NCBI RefSeq assembly: GCF_900187015.1
Contig: NZ_LT906479.1
Span: 1,116,001 to 1,180,000, forward strand
Length of the DNA: 64,000 nucleotides
Source of the DNA: Serratia ficaria
GTDB taxonomy: Bacteria; Pseudomonadota; Gammaproteobacteria; Enterobacterales; Enterobacteriaceae
Direction of reading: 5' to 3'
In this document: positions 42,902 through 54,346 of the stretch, piece by piece
Layout: the number at the start of each line of letters is the position of its first letter
Position numbering within the stretch: position 1 is the stretch's first letter
Notes under the pieces: generated by a model
The model's database searches: none
What the model saw: only the letters and a program-made list of their open reading frames with translations
What the model was told of the DNA's origin: nothing
Program-made: the position numbers and the translations under genes

Positions 42902-44665
42902 TTAGTAACCGACTGCCGAGCCCGCCGGGCGGCGTACGTCGTTGGCGCCATACAGGTAGCCTTCGCGCACCTTGCCGGATACGGCCGAATCGTTGCCGGA
43001 GTTGGCCGGGCTCACGCCCGCCGCGCCCGGCAGGCCGACCAGAATCAGTTCGGCGGCGCCCCATGGCGTCTGCTCGACCATCTTGTAGCCCATGCCGCTC
43101 AGCAGTTTCAGCGTGTCGGCGGACACCCCGCGTTGTTCGTAATACACCTCATCCGGCAGCCACTGATGATGGATGCGCGGCGCATCCACCGCTTCCTGCG
43201 GCGCCATGCCGTGGTCGATCACGTTCAGCGCGGTCTGCAGGGTGATGGTGATGATGCGCGAACCGCCCGGCGAACCCAGCACCATGAAGATTTTATTGTC
43301 TTTGGTCACCAGCGTCGGGCTCATCGACGATAGTGGGCGCTTACCGGGGGCAATGCTGTTGGCGGTGCCCTGCACCAGGCCGTACAGGTTCTTCTCGCCC
43401 ACCTTCACGGTGAAGTCGTCCATCTCGTCATTGAGGAAGAAGCCGGTGCCCGGCGCGATCACCACCGCACCGAAGCGGCCGTTGACGGTGTAGGTGGTGG
43501 AGACCGCATTGCCGTCGTGATCGACGATCGAATAATGGGTGGTTTCCGGTTTTTCATGCGGTTCCATGCCCGGCTGCACCTTCTCCGACGGCGTGGCCTT
43601 GTCGGCGACGATTTTCTTGCGGATCTCTTCGGCGTAGCTTTTGCTGACCAGGCGATCGATCGGGTTTTTGATGAACTCGGGATCGCCGAGATAGGTGTTG
43701 CGGTCCATATAGGCGTGGCGCATCGCTTCGATTAGGGTATGAATAGCCGCCGCCGAGTTGAAGCCCATGTTTTTCAGGTCGTAGCCTTCCACCACGTTGA
43801 GGATTTCGCACAGCGTCACGCCGCCGGAGCTCGGCGGCGGCGCCGAAACGAACTTATAGCCGCGGTAGCTGCAGGCGATCGGCGGGGTTTCGGTGACCTT
43901 GTAGTTGGCGAAATCGGCCGCCGTCAGAATGCCGCCGCCCTGTTTGGCCGCCGCCTCTACCGCCTGCGGGATTTTGCCTTTATAGAAGGCGTCGGTGCCG
44001 CCTTTGGCGATGGCTTCCAGCGTATTGGCCAAATCGCTTTGCACCAGCCGATCGCCCGGCTGCAGCGGCGTGCCGTCCGGGCGCAGGAAGATTTTGGCGG
44101 ATTCGGGGTCCTGCTTGAAGCGCGCGATGGTGGTGTCGAGGATATCGGTGTCGGCGCGGGTCAGCACAAAGCCTTCGCGCGCCAGCTTAATCGCCGGCGC
44201 CAGCACCTGCTCGCGGCTCAGCTTGCCGTATTTCTGGCGCGCGGTTTCCATGCCCAGCACGGTGCCCGGCACGCCCGAGGCCAGATAGCCGTACAGGCTG
44301 GCGTCTTTCTTCACCTTGCCGTCGGCATCCAGGTACATGTTGGCGCTGGCCGCCGCCGGGGCGGTTTCACGGAAGTTGATAAAGGTATCTGTGCCGTCGG
44401 CCAGGTGCACGGTCATAAAGCCGCCGCCGCCGATGTTGCCGCAGCAGGGGTTGACCACCGCCTGGGCATAGCCGACCGCCACCGCCGCATCGATGGCGTT
44501 GCCGCCCATTTTCAGAATGTCGACGCCAACCTGCGAGGCTAGGTGCTGCGAGGTCACCACCATGCCGTTCCTGGCTTCTACCGCCGGATTGGATGCCGCA
44601 TACAGGCTGCCGCTGACCAACAGCGCCGCCATGGTCAGGGGCTTGCTCCATTTCTGTAAAAACAT
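42902..44665 (-). CDS. ggt: Gamma-glutamyltranspeptidase
   Basis: A 587-residue periplasmic Ntn-hydrolase that cleaves glutathione and transfers gamma-glutamyl groups. It has a signal peptide (residues 1-23, ...LYA-AS). The large-subunit motif is GGNAIDAAVAVGYAQAVVNPCCGNIGGGGF, and the catalytic Thr375 opens the small subunit in PETTHYSIVD, where autocleavage occurs. Substrate loops RPLSSMSPT and GSPGGSRIIT are present. Length and order match E. coli Ggt (580). In this genome it is inserted between malZ and a peroxiredoxin gene rather than at its E. coli position. Confidence 0.96.
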   Translation of the reverse strand: MFLQKWSKPLTMAALLVSGSLYAASNPAVEARNGMVVTSQHLASQVGVDILKMGGNAIDAAVAVGYAQAVVNPCCGNIGGGGFMTVHLADGTDTFINFRETAPAAASANMYLDADGKVKKDASLYGYLASGVPGTVLGMETARQKYGKLSREQVLAPAIKLAREGFVLTRADTDILDTTIARFKQDPESAKIFLRPDGTPLQPGDRLVQSDLANTLEAIAKGGTDAFYKGKIPQAVEAAAKQGGGILTAADFANYKVTETPPIACSYRGYKFVSAPPPSSGGVTLCEILNVVEGYDLKNMGFNSAAAIHTLIEAMRHAYMDRNTYLGDPEFIKNPIDRLVSKSYAEEIRKKIVADKATPSEKVQPGMEPHEKPETTHYSIVDHDGNAVSTTYTVNGRFGAVVIAPGTGFFLNDEMDDFTVKVGEKNLYGLVQGTANSIAPGKRPLSSMSPTLVTKDNKIFMVLGSPGGSRIITITLQTALNVIDHGMAPQEAVDAPRIHHQWLPDEVYYEQRGVSADTLKLLSGMGYKMVEQTPWGAAELILVGLPGAAGVSPANSGNDSAVSGKVREGYLYGANDVRRPAGSAVGY

Positions 44666-44838
44666 AGTTATTCCTACCCTGTCAGTTTTCTTATTGTGTT
44701 CGCCTTGCCTGCAAAGCGCGGGCCAGCGTTATTGATAGTAGCCACTGATGAGGGATTACGCGGTAATCAGGCTGGGAAATGTGAGCGGAAACAGGGAAAT
44801 GAAGCACGGAATGCGGGCAGGGTGCCCTAAAAAAGGGC

Positions 44839-44866
44839 AAAAAAAAACCGGCCGCGCGGGCCGGTT
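44839..44866 (-). terminator. Peroxiredoxin gene terminator
   Basis: On the minus strand ACCGGCC-5-GGCCGGT is followed by nine T. It lies 20 bases after the peroxiredoxin stop; a second smaller hairpin (GCCCT/AGGGC) follows immediately. Confidence 0.9.
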
Positions 44867-44885
44867 ATTCACCTGCAGGCTGAAA

Positions 44886-45488
44886 TTACAGCTTGGAAGC
44901 GTTTTCGGACAGGTATTTAGCGACGCCGTCTGGAGACGCGCCCATGCCCGCTTTGCCTTTTTCCCACTGCGCCGGGCAAACTTCACCGTGCTCTTCGTGG
45001 AACTGCAGTGCGTCGACGGTACGGATCATCTCGTCGATGTTACGGCCGATTGGCAGGTCGTTAACGATCTGAGAGCGAACCACACCCTCTTTGTCGATCA
45101 GGAAAGAACCGCGCAGCGCAACGCCGGCTTCCGGGTGCTCGATGCCGTAAGCTTTCTGGATTTCGCGCTTGATGTCGGCAACCATTGCGTATTTCACTTC
45201 GCCGATGCCGCCGTTTTCGACAGGGGTTTTACGCCATGCGTTGTGGACGAACTCTGAGTCGAAGGAAACGCCAACCACTTCAACGCCACGCTTCTGGAAC
45301 TCTTCATAACGCTTATCGAAAGCGATCAGCTCAGAAGGACAGACGAAAGTGAAGTCCATTGGCCAGAAGAACAGGACGGCCGGTTTGCCGTTCAGGTGCT
45401 TCTTCAGGTTGAAGTTTTCAACGATTTCGCCGTTGCCCAGTACGGCAGCAGCAGTGAAGTCAGGGGCTTGACGAGTTACCAGGACCAT
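44886..45488 (-). CDS. Two-cysteine peroxiredoxin (AhpC/Prx1 type)
   Basis: A 200-residue peroxiredoxin that reduces hydrogen peroxide and organic peroxides in the cytoplasm. It starts at ATG 45488 behind GGAGTAATT. The peroxidatic Cys50 is in FTFVCPSELIAF, the resolving Cys171 in GEVCPAQWEKG, with the GGIGEVKYAMVAD and FLIDKEGVVR motifs of typical 2-Cys enzymes. It is closer to the thioredoxin-dependent tsaA/Prx1 group than to E. coli AhpC (187 residues), and no ahpF is adjacent. An OxyR half-site pair lies about 100 bases upstream, and a strong terminator follows, so it is a single-gene unit. Confidence 0.93.
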   Translation of the reverse strand: MVLVTRQAPDFTAAAVLGNGEIVENFNLKKHLNGKPAVLFFWPMDFTFVCPSELIAFDKRYEEFQKRGVEVVGVSFDSEFVHNAWRKTPVENGGIGEVKYAMVADIKREIQKAYGIEHPEAGVALRGSFLIDKEGVVRSQIVNDLPIGRNIDEMIRTVDALQFHEEHGEVCPAQWEKGKAGMGASPDGVAKYLSENASKL

Positions 45489-45536
45489 AATTACTCCTGT
45501 AATAGGTGTTAAAGGGTTGATGTAAAAGCAGGGGCC

Positions 45537-45542
45537 AGTATA
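45537..45542 (-). promoter_or_regulatory. Candidate -10 of the peroxiredoxin gene
   Basis: Minus-strand TATACT, 49 bases before the start codon, without a good -35. That is usual for promoters that need OxyR. Confidence 0.45.
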
Positions 45543-45587
45543 GGGGCCGTGACTTGGCGAATAAAGGGTAAAAGACCAATCGATGAG

Positions 45588-45602
45588 ATAGTTTTTACCT
45601 AT
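45588..45602. promoter_or_regulatory. OxyR-type half-site pair upstream of the peroxiredoxin gene
   Basis: ATAG-TTTTTAC-CTAT fits every fixed position of one half of the OxyR consensus (ATAGnTnnnAnCTAT). The adjoining second half is poor. It ends 46 bases from the -10 on the minus strand, the place where OxyR contacts RNA polymerase. Confidence 0.6.
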
Positions 45603-45716
45603 CAAAGTCGTTAATTAATTTTAGCGAGCTTTAAAAATAACCTTTTCTCATAAAAGGGCAAGGGCGAAAACGTATTTTCTTGCAAGGCGCTGCAATTTCA
45701 ACATGTTGGCCTTGAC

Positions 45717-46298
45717 CTACAGCGCTTTGCTTTTCGCCAGCTGCATCATCTGCGGATAAAACTGCCAGAACTCTGTTTCAAGCTGATGATAGTGGCGTTC
45801 GACGTCGGCGAAGGAGCCCGCCAGGGCGGCGAGTCGCGGACGGCGGCTGGCCATGCCCCGCAGCACCTCGGCGATAAACGGCAGCTCGGCGTAGCGCTCC
45901 AGCCAGCGTTCCGACCACAGGTAGCCGTTCAGATTCTGGAAGCGCGGCGGGGTCTGGGGCAGCTGGGGCACAATCTGGCCGCGCGCCTCTTGAACGAAGC
46001 CGTGCAGGCTGCGCGACGGTTCTAACTGCTGCCAGTGGCGCGCCAGGAAATGGTCCCACACCACGTCGAGGGTGATCGGCGCCACCCGGCGATGCGCGGC
46101 GCTGAAGTAGTCGCGGCAGGCTTTCACCTGCGGCAGGCCGTCGGTCAGCACGTCGACGCGGCGGTGCATCATGATGCCGGCGACCACCTCGGGGGCATAC
46201 TCGCCCGCCGGGTTGCCGCGCACGAAGTCCGCCAGCAGGTTGCCCAGCAGCGAGCTGTCGGCCAGCATGGCCAAATGGAGATGAGCGAGAAAATTCAT
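45717..46298 (-). CDS. acpH: Acyl carrier protein phosphodiesterase
   Basis: A 193-residue HD-like hydrolase that removes the 4'-phosphopantetheine group from holo-ACP (E. coli AcpH, formerly YajB, 193 residues). The start [28 protein letters not shown] with its His and Asp residues, and the motif [16 protein letters not shown], are diagnostic. It is divergent from queA with 120 bases between, as in E. coli. Confidence 0.95.
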   Translation of the reverse strand: MNFLAHLHLAMLADSSLLGNLLADFVRGNPAGEYAPEVVAGIMMHRRVDVLTDGLPQVKACRDYFSAAHRRVAPITLDVVWDHFLARHWQQLEPSRSLHGFVQEARGQIVPQLPQTPPRFQNLNGYLWSERWLERYAELPFIAEVLRGMASRRPRLAALAGSFADVERHYHQLETEFWQFYPQMMQLAKSKAL

Positions 46299-46418
46299 CC
46301 GGCAACTATACCTGAAGTCAGGTAAATCCTCCTTATTTCTTGCTGCTGACCGCCCGCGGCTTTAGACTAGGCCGCCTGTTTTTTACCAACCCGTCCCATA
46401 TTGAAGAAGTGAATACCC

Positions 46419-47489
46419 ATGCGCGTCGCCGATTTTTCGTTTGAACTTCCCGAATCCCTGATTGCCCGTTATCCCCAGCCTGAGCGCAGCGGTTGCCGCT
46501 TGCTGCAGCTGGATGGGCCGAGCGGGGAGCTGAAGCACGGCGTATTCACCGATCTGCTGGACAATCTGGAAGCCGGCGACCTGCTGGTGTTCAACAATAC
46601 CCGGGTGATCCCGGCGCGCATGTTTGGCCGCAAGGTCAGCGGCGGCAAGATTGAAGTGCTGGTGGAGCGCGTGCTGGACGACCATCGCGTGTTGGCGCAC
46701 GTGCGCGCCTCCAAGGCGCCCAAGCCGGGCGCCGAGCTGCTGCTGGGCGATGACGAAAGCATCGCCGCCACCATGGTGGCGCGTCACGATACCCTGTTCG
46801 AACTGCGCTTCAACGACGATCGCGACGTGTTCGGCATCCTCAACGCCGCCGGCCATATGCCGCTGCCGCCGTATATCGATCGCCCGGACGACGCCGCCGA
46901 TCGCGAGTTGTATCAGACGGTATACAGCGAGAAGCCGGGCGCGGTCGCCGCGCCGACCGCCGGTCTGCACTTCGACGAACCGCTGCTGGCCGCGCTGCGC
47001 GCCAAAGGCATCGAGATGGCCTTCGTGACCCTGCACGTCGGCGCGGGCACCTTCCAGCCGGTGCGGGTGGAAACCATCGAAGAACACGTGATGCACGCCG
47101 AGTACGCCGAGGTGCCGCAGGAGGTGGTTGACGCGGTGCTGGCCTGCAAGGCGCGCGGCAAGCGCGTGGTCGCGGTGGGCACCACCTCGGTGCGTTCGCT
47201 GGAAAGCGCCGCCAACGCCAGCGAAGGGGCGCTGATTGCGCCGTTCTTCGGCGACACCAGCATCTTTATTTATCCGGGTTACCGCTATCAGGTGATCGAC
47301 GCGCTGGTGACCAACTTCCACCTGCCGGAATCGACGCTGATCATGCTGGTGTCGGCCTTTGCCGGCTATAAAAACACCATGAACGCCTATCGGCAGGCGG
47401 TGGCCGAGCAATACCGGTTCTTCAGCTACGGCGATGCGATGTTCATCAGCCGCAACCCGCAGGCGGAAAACGAGTCCGTCGGCGGCTAA
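46419..47489 (+). CDS. queA: tRNA preQ1(34) S-adenosylmethionine ribosyltransferase-isomerase
   Basis: A 356-residue enzyme of queuosine biosynthesis that transfers and isomerises the ribosyl part of SAM to preQ1 in tRNA. It starts [20 protein letters not shown], has [13 protein letters not shown], the family signature [14 protein letters not shown] and [18 protein letters not shown] [10 protein letters not shown], and ends with [19 protein letters not shown]. Length equals the E. coli protein. First gene of queA-tgt-yajC-secD-secF. Confidence 0.97.
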   Translation: MRVADFSFELPESLIARYPQPERSGCRLLQLDGPSGELKHGVFTDLLDNLEAGDLLVFNNTRVIPARMFGRKVSGGKIEVLVERVLDDHRVLAHVRASKAPKPGAELLLGDDESIAATMVARHDTLFELRFNDDRDVFGILNAAGHMPLPPYIDRPDDAADRELYQTVYSEKPGAVAAPTAGLHFDEPLLAALRAKGIEMAFVTLHVGAGTFQPVRVETIEEHVMHAEYAEVPQEVVDAVLACKARGKRVVAVGTTSVRSLESAANASEGALIAPFFGDTSIFIYPGYRYQVIDALVTNFHLPESTLIMLVSAFAGYKNTMNAYRQAVAEQYRFFSYGDAMFISRNPQAENESVGG

Positions 47490-48686
<1,197 letters not shown>

Positions 48687-48719
48687 TCTAATAATTGATA
48701 ACTTAATGAGGGAATTTCA

Positions 48720-49052
48720 ATGAGCTTTTTCATTTCTGACGCCGTCGCATCCGCAGGGGCTCCGGCTCAGGGAAGCCCGTACTCTCTGATCATTATGCTG
48801 GTTGTGTTCGGCCTGATTTTCTATTTCATGATCCTGCGTCCACAGCAGAAACGCGCGAAAGATCATAAAAAACTGATGGACTCGATCGGCAAGGGCGACG
48901 AAGTGCTGACCACCGGCGGCCTGATTGGCCGCGTGACCAAGGTGGCCGACACCGGCATCATCGCCATTGCGCTGAACGACACCACGGAAGTGATGATCAA
49001 GCGTGACTTCGTGGCGGCCGTTCTGCCGAAAGGTACCATGAAGGCCCTGTAA
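48720..49052 (+). CDS. yajC: Preprotein translocase accessory subunit YajC
   Basis: A 110-residue single-span inner-membrane protein of the SecDF-YajC complex. The hydrophobic helix is about residues 22-42 (SLIIMLVVFGLIFYFMILRP), followed by QQKRAKDHKKLMDSIGKGDEV and a small beta domain. Spacing to secD is 24 bases. Confidence 0.97.
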   Translation: MSFFISDAVASAGAPAQGSPYSLIIMLVVFGLIFYFMILRPQQKRAKDHKKLMDSIGKGDEVLTTGGLIGRVTKVADTGIIAIALNDTTEVMIKRDFVAAVLPKGTMKAL

Positions 49053-49076
49053 TTTTTTTTCCCTAAGGGAATTGCC

Positions 49077-50924
49077 GTGCTAAACCGTTATCCTTTGTGG
49101 AAGTATCTGATGTTGATCGTGGTGATCCTCGTCGGTCTGCTTTATGCGCTTCCCAACATCTACGGTGAGGATCCGGCCGTACAAATCACTGGCGCGCGCG
49201 GCGTCGCCGCCAGTGAAACTACGCTGGACCAGGTCCGTACCGTATTAGAAAAAGACCATATCGCGAGCAAGTCGATTGCGCTGGAAAACGGCGCCATCCT
49301 GGCTCGCTTTAAAGATCCCGACGTTCAGCTGCGCGCCCGTGAGGCCCTGATGGCGGAGCTGGGTGACAAATTCGTCGTCGCGTTGAACCTGGCCCCGGCC
49401 ACGCCAACCTGGCTGGCGATGCTGGGCGCAGAGCCGATGAAACTCGGCCTTGACCTGCGCGGCGGCGTGCACTTCCTGATGGAAGTCGACATGGACACCG
49501 CCCTGAGCAAGCTGCAGGAACAGACCATGGATACCCTGCGCAGCGAGCTGCGCGAGAAGGGCATTCCTTACGCGTCTATCCGCAAGCTGGACAACAACGG
49601 CGTGGAAGTTCGCTTCCGTGACGACGCCGCCCGCGATCAGGCCATCAGCTACATCGGGCCGCGTCAGCGCGATCTGGTGCTGTCAGCCAACGGCAGCAAC
49701 ACCCTGAAAGCCAACCTGACGGACGCCCGCCTGAGCGAAGCGCGTGAATATGCGGTGCAGCAGAACATCACCATCCTGCGTAACCGCGTTAACCAGCTCG
49801 GCGTTGCCGAACCGCTGGTGCAGCGTCAGGGCGCCGACCGCATCGTGGTCGAGCTGCCGGGTATCCAGGACACGGCGCGCGCCAAGGAAATCCTGGGCGC
49901 TACCGCGACCCTGGAATTCCGTCTGGTGAACACCAACGCGGATGCGACTGCGGCGGCCAGCGGCCGCGTGCCGGGCGACTCCGAGGTGAAATACTCCCGC
50001 GACGGCCAGCCGATCGTGCTGTACAAGCGCGTGATCCTGACCGGTGATCACATCACCGATTCCACCTCGAGCACCGACGAGTACAACCAGCCGCAGGTTA
50101 ACATCTCGCTGGACAGCGCCGGCGGCACCTCGATGTCCAACTTCACCAAGGACAACATCGGCAAGCCGATGGCGACCCTGTTCGTGGAGTATAAGGACAG
50201 CGGCAAGAAAGACGCCAACGGCCGTGCGGTTCTGGTGAAGCAGGAAGAAGTGATCAACGTGGCGAACATTCAGTCGCGTCTGGGCAACAGCTTCCGCATT
50301 ACCGGCATCGGCAACCCGAACGAAGCGCGTCAGCTTTCGCTGCTGCTGCGCGCCGGTGCGCTGATTGCGCCGATTCAGATCGTTGAAGAGCGCACCATCG
50401 GCCCAACCCTGGGGCAGCAGAACATCACCCAGGGCCTGGAAGCCTGTCTGTGGGGCCTGGTGGCGTCCATCGTCTTCATGGTGGTCTGGTACCGCAAATT
50501 CGGCATGATCGCCACCACGGCGCTGGTCGCCAACCTGGTGCTGATCGTCGGCGTGATGTCCCTGTTGCCGGGGGCGACGCTGACCATGCCGGGCATTGCC
50601 GGTATTGTGCTGACGCTGGCGGTGGCGGTAGACGCCAACGTACTGATAAACGAACGTATCAAGGAAGAGCTGAAGAACGGGCGTTCCGTTCAGCAGGCGA
50701 TCCACGAGGGCTATAAAGGCGCGTTCTCCAGTATCGTCGACGCCAACATCACCACCCTGATCACCGCGATCATTCTGTACGCAGTGGGCACCGGTTCGAT
50801 CAAGGGCTTTGCGATTACCACCGCAATCGGTGTGGCGACGTCCATGTTCACCGCGATTGTCGGTACCCGTGCCATCGTCAACCTGCTTTACGGCGGCAAA
50901 CGCATTAACAAGCTGTCTATCTGA
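49077..50924 (+). CDS. secD: Protein translocase subunit SecD
   Basis: A 615-residue RND-type membrane protein (E. coli 615) using the proton gradient to pull proteins across the membrane on the periplasmic side. GTG start behind TAAGGGAATT. It has an N-terminal helix, a large periplasmic P1 domain ([17 protein letters not shown] is the conserved D1 motif) and five C-terminal helices with [18 protein letters not shown] carrying the functional Asp. secF follows after ten bases. Confidence 0.98.
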   Translation: MLNRYPLWKYLMLIVVILVGLLYALPNIYGEDPAVQITGARGVAASETTLDQVRTVLEKDHIASKSIALENGAILARFKDPDVQLRAREALMAELGDKFVVALNLAPATPTWLAMLGAEPMKLGLDLRGGVHFLMEVDMDTALSKLQEQTMDTLRSELREKGIPYASIRKLDNNGVEVRFRDDAARDQAISYIGPRQRDLVLSANGSNTLKANLTDARLSEAREYAVQQNITILRNRVNQLGVAEPLVQRQGADRIVVELPGIQDTARAKEILGATATLEFRLVNTNADATAAASGRVPGDSEVKYSRDGQPIVLYKRVILTGDHITDSTSSTDEYNQPQVNISLDSAGGTSMSNFTKDNIGKPMATLFVEYKDSGKKDANGRAVLVKQEEVINVANIQSRLGNSFRITGIGNPNEARQLSLLLRAGALIAPIQIVEERTIGPTLGQQNITQGLEACLWGLVASIVFMVVWYRKFGMIATTALVANLVLIVGVMSLLPGATLTMPGIAGIVLTLAVAVDANVLINERIKEELKNGRSVQQAIHEGYKGAFSSIVDANITTLITAIILYAVGTGSIKGFAITTAIGVATSMFTAIVGTRAIVNLLYGGKRINKLSI

Positions 50925-50934
50925 GGAGTGCGTT

Positions 50935-51903
50935 GTGGCACAGGATTATACTGTTGAACAACTCAACTACGGCCGTAAAGTCTATGACTTTATGCGCTGG
51001 GATTACGTGGCCTTCGGCATCTCATTGCTGCTGCTGGTCGCGTCAATCGCCACCATGTCGGTGCGCGGGTTTAACTGGGGCCTGGATTTTACCGGCGGTA
51101 CGGTAATTGAAATCAACCTGGAAAAACCGGCCAACCTCGACCTGATGCGCGATACGCTGGAGAAAGCCGGGTTCCAGGACCCGATTATCCAGAACTTCGG
51201 CAGCAGCCGCGACGTGATGGTGCGTATGCCACCGGCGACCGGCACCGCAGGCCAGGAACTGGGCAATAAAGTGATCGGCGTGATCAACGACGCGGTGGAT
51301 AAGAACGCCACCGTGAAACGCATCGAGTTCGTCGGCCCGAGCGTGGGCAGCGAGCTGGCGCAAACCGGCGGCATGGCGCTGCTGGTGGCGTTGATCTGCA
51401 TCCTGATTTACGTCGGGTTCCGCTTCGAATGGCGCCTGGCGCTGGGGGCGGTTATCGCGTTGGCGCACGACGTGATCATCACCATGGGCGTGCTGTCGCT
51501 GTTCCGCATCGAGATTGACCTGACCATCGTCGCTTCACTGATGTCGGTTATCGGTTACTCGCTGAACGACAGCATCGTGGTTTCCGACCGTATTCGTGAA
51601 AACTTCCGCAAGATCCGCCGCGGAACGCCTTACGAAATCATGAACGTGTCGTTGACCCAGACGCTGAGCCGTACGCTGATGACCTCCGGTACCACCCTGA
51701 TGGTGGTGCTGATGCTGTACATCTTCGGCGGCGCGATGCTGCAGGGCTTCTCGCTGGCGATGCTGATCGGCGTGTCGATCGGTACCGTCTCCTCCATCTA
51801 CGTGGCGTCCGCGCTGGCGTTGAAGCTGGGGATGAAACGCGAGCACATGCTGCAGCAGAAAGTGGAAAAAGAGGGTGCGGATCAGCCTTCGATTCTGCCG
51901 TAA
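50935..51903 (+). CDS. secF: Protein translocase subunit SecF
   Basis: A 322-residue partner of SecD with six membrane helices. The GTG at 50935 lies a few bases after GAGGAG and gives the usual start ([20 protein letters not shown]). The D1 motif is [15 protein letters not shown] and the C-terminal signature is [24 protein letters not shown]. Last gene of the queA-to-secF unit, followed by a strong terminator. Confidence 0.98.
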   Translation: MAQDYTVEQLNYGRKVYDFMRWDYVAFGISLLLLVASIATMSVRGFNWGLDFTGGTVIEINLEKPANLDLMRDTLEKAGFQDPIIQNFGSSRDVMVRMPPATGTAGQELGNKVIGVINDAVDKNATVKRIEFVGPSVGSELAQTGGMALLVALICILIYVGFRFEWRLALGAVIALAHDVIITMGVLSLFRIEIDLTIVASLMSVIGYSLNDSIVVSDRIRENFRKIRRGTPYEIMNVSLTQTLSRTLMTSGTTLMVVLMLYIFGGAMLQGFSLAMLIGVSIGTVSSIYVASALALKLGMKREHMLQQKVEKEGADQPSILP

Positions 51904-51926
51904 GCAAAGCGGCATTCAGCGAAACG

Positions 51927-51958
51927 AAAAGGAGCGCCGGTTGGCGCTCCTTTTTTTT
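51927..51958 (+). terminator. secF terminator
   Basis: AAGGAGCGCC-4-GGCGCTCCTT followed by eight T: a strong Rho-independent terminator, 25 bases after secF. Confidence 0.93.
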
Positions 51959-51979
51959 GCACGCCTGGCGGGCCGGGGC

Positions 51980-52540
51980 TCAGTGCTGCCGCACCACCGC
52001 CGGTTGAGCGGTCGGCACCACGCCGTGCAGGCGAACATAGCCGAGCTGGTCCGGCGTCAGGCCGCTGAAACGCAGTTCGAACGCCTGCGCGGGCTTCGGC
52101 AGCAGCGAGTCTGCGCTGGCGATCGGCTGAGTCAGGGCGTCGGCGGTCAGCGGCTTGCCGGTGGCGGCGTCCAGTTGGCCCCATTCCACCACCGCTTTGA
52201 AGGCCGGCAGCCTGGCCTGAGAGAGGATGCGCACGTGCAGCTGCGCCTGAGTGCCGTTGGCCTCGTTCTTGACGTGGCTCAGCGATACGCTCAGCTCGCC
52301 GATGGCGCTGTTCAGGCGGGCGGCGTTGCCGGCGGCCGGCAGCAGATAAACCCCGTCCTCTGAATCCAGATTCAGCCGGTTCTGCTGCTCCAGCGCGGTG
52401 GCCTGGTCGGTCAGCTGGCTCACTTTCTGGTTCAGTTCGATCACCTGGCTGCGCAGCTTCGGCGCCTCAGGGTTTTTGGCACAGCCCGCCAGCAGAACGG
52501 CGGCGGCGAGCAGGCAAACTTTCGGATAACTGATTGTCAT
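51980..52540 (-). CDS. yajI: Lipoprotein YajI (DUF3251 family)
   Basis: A 186-residue lipoprotein starting at ATG 52540 behind GAGGGAA. The signal ends in LLAAAVLLAGC (lipobox LAGC, Cys near residue 20). The mature domain has a short coiled segment (ELNQKVSQLTDQATALEQQNRLN) and then GVYLLPAAGNAARLNSAIGEL, which matches E. coli YajI (QQNRLN...GVYLLPGAKTPARLESQIG). Function unknown. It is next to nrdR, as in E. coli, and divergent from it. Confidence 0.85.
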   Translation of the reverse strand: MTISYPKVCLLAAAVLLAGCAKNPEAPKLRSQVIELNQKVSQLTDQATALEQQNRLNLDSEDGVYLLPAAGNAARLNSAIGELSVSLSHVKNEANGTQAQLHVRILSQARLPAFKAVVEWGQLDAATGKPLTADALTQPIASADSLLPKPAQAFELRFSGLTPDQLGYVRLHGVVPTAQPAVVRQH

Positions 52541-52715
52541 GGCGGCGATTCCCTCTTCCGTGGCTCCTGTTATCAGCTTAGTCCGCCCGGCGGGGAAAGT
52601 CATGCCGGCGGGCGGTTCGGCGCGGCCGATCGCAACAAATGGCCGGCGGCCTTTGTTGTGGCTGCACTTCGGGTTAAACTGTTCTTAACTATGAAAACGT
52701 TTATCAGGACGTGTT

Positions 52716-53165
52716 ATGCATTGCCCTTTCTGCGCCGCCGTTGATACCAAAGTAATTGATTCCCGCCTGGTGGGCGATGGCTCTCAGGTGCGCCGCCGCC
52801 GCCAGTGCCTGGTGTGCAACGAGCGCTTCACCACCTTTGAGGTGGCCGAGCTGGTGATGCCGCGGGTGATTAAAAGCGATGAGGTGCGCGAACCGTTCAA
52901 TGAAGACAAGCTGCGCCGCGGCATGCTGAAAGCGCTGGAAAAGCGGCCGGTCAGCTCGGACGACGTGGAAAACGCGATCAACCATATCAAATCCCAACTG
53001 CGCGCCACCGGCGAGCGGGAAGTGCCGACCAAGCTGGTGGGCAATCTGGTGATGGACGCGCTGAAAAAGCTGGATAAGGTCGCCTATATCCGCTTCGCGT
53101 CGGTTTACCGCAGTTTTGAAGATATTCGCGAGTTCGGCGAAGAGATCGCCCGCCTGCAGGACTGA
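52716..53165 (+). CDS. nrdR: Ribonucleotide reductase regulator NrdR
   Basis: A 149-residue repressor of ribonucleotide reductase operons that senses ATP/dATP. The zinc ribbon is [15 protein letters not shown]...[13 protein letters not shown], and the ATP-cone domain begins [20 protein letters not shown]. Length equals E. coli NrdR. It precedes ribD by nine bases in the nrdR-ribD-ribH-nusB group. Confidence 0.97.
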   Translation: MHCPFCAAVDTKVIDSRLVGDGSQVRRRRQCLVCNERFTTFEVAELVMPRVIKSDEVREPFNEDKLRRGMLKALEKRPVSSDDVENAINHIKSQLRATGEREVPTKLVGNLVMDALKKLDKVAYIRFASVYRSFEDIREFGEEIARLQD

Positions 53166-53174
53166 GGAGCTTTC

Positions 53175-54284
53175 ATGCACAACGACGAATTTTACATGGC
53201 GCGCGCCTTTGAACTGGCGCGGCTGGGGCGTTTTACCACCGCGCCCAACCCGAACGTCGGCTGCGTTATCGTGCGCGATGGCGAAATCGTCGGTGAAGGT
53301 TACCATCTGCGCGCCGGCGAACCGCACGCGGAAGTGCACGCGCTGCGCATGGCGGGCGAGAAGGCGCGCGGCGCGACCGCCTATGTGACGCTCGAACCCT
53401 GCAGCCACCATGGCCGCACGCCGCCCTGCGCCGATGCGCTGGTGGCCGCCGGGGTCAGCCGGGTGGTCGCGGCGATGCAGGATCCCAATCCGCAGGTGGC
53501 GGGGCGCGGGCTGTACAAGCTGCAGCAGGCCGGCCTGGAGGTACGCCATGGGCTGATGCTGGCCGAAGCCGAGGCGGTGAACCTGGGGTTCCTGAAGCGC
53601 ATGCGCACCGGTTTCCCCTATCTGCAGCTGAAGCTGGGCGCTTCGCTGGACGGCCGTACGGCGATGGCTTCCGGCGAGAGCCAGTGGATCACCTCTGCGC
53701 AGGCGCGGCAAGACGTACAGCGTCTGCGCGCGCAAAGCGCCGCCATTCTCAGCACCAGCGCCACCGTGTTGGCGGACGATCCGTCGCTGACGGTGCGCTG
53801 GGACGAGCTGGATGCCGAAACGCAGCGCATTTATCCGCGAGAGCACCTGCGCCAGCCGCTGCGCATTATTCTCGACAGCCAAAACCGGGTCACCCCGCAG
53901 CACCGGGTGGTGCAACAGGCGGGCGCCACCTGGCTGGCGCGCCTGCAGCCGGACCAGCAGGCGTGGCCGCCGGAGGTGGAGCAGCTGACTTTCCCGGCGC
54001 ACGGCGGCGGCGTCGATCTGGTGGTGATGATGATGCAGCTGGCGAAGCGCCAGGTGAATTCCATCTGGGTCGAGGCGGGTGCTCGGTTAGCCGGCGCGCT
54101 GCTGCAGGCCGGGTTGGTGGATGAGCTCATTTTGTACATCGCGCCAAAACTGTTGGGCGATAATGGCCGGGGCCTGTGCCATCTGCCGGGGCTGGAGCGG
54201 CTGGCCGACGCCCCTGAGTTTGTCTTCAGCGAAGTGCGGCAGGTTGGCCCCGATCTGCGCCTGATCCTGCGGGCCAAACACTGA
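53175..54284 (+). CDS. ribD: Riboflavin biosynthesis deaminase/reductase RibD
   Basis: A 369-residue bifunctional enzyme. The N-terminal deaminase (about 1-145) has the zinc motifs PHAEVHALRMAGEKARGATAYVTLEPCSHHGRTPPC. The C-terminal reductase (about 150-369) has LKLGASLDGRTAMASGESQWITS and SIWVEAGARLAGALLQAGLVDEL. It carries out the second and third steps from GTP to riboflavin. GAGGAGC sets the start. A repeat-bearing 231-base gap separates it from ribH, unlike the short spacing in many enterobacteria. Confidence 0.97.
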   Translation: MHNDEFYMARAFELARLGRFTTAPNPNVGCVIVRDGEIVGEGYHLRAGEPHAEVHALRMAGEKARGATAYVTLEPCSHHGRTPPCADALVAAGVSRVVAAMQDPNPQVAGRGLYKLQQAGLEVRHGLMLAEAEAVNLGFLKRMRTGFPYLQLKLGASLDGRTAMASGESQWITSAQARQDVQRLRAQSAAILSTSATVLADDPSLTVRWDELDAETQRIYPREHLRQPLRIILDSQNRVTPQHRVVQQAGATWLARLQPDQQAWPPEVEQLTFPAHGGGVDLVVMMMQLAKRQVNSIWVEAGARLAGALLQAGLVDELILYIAPKLLGDNGRGLCHLPGLERLADAPEFVFSEVRQVGPDLRLILRAKH

Positions 54285-54346
54285 TTGCCACCTTTGCCTG
54301 CCGGTTGGGTTGCCCCGTGGCAAAACCGCCCGCGCAGGCAGCGGCG

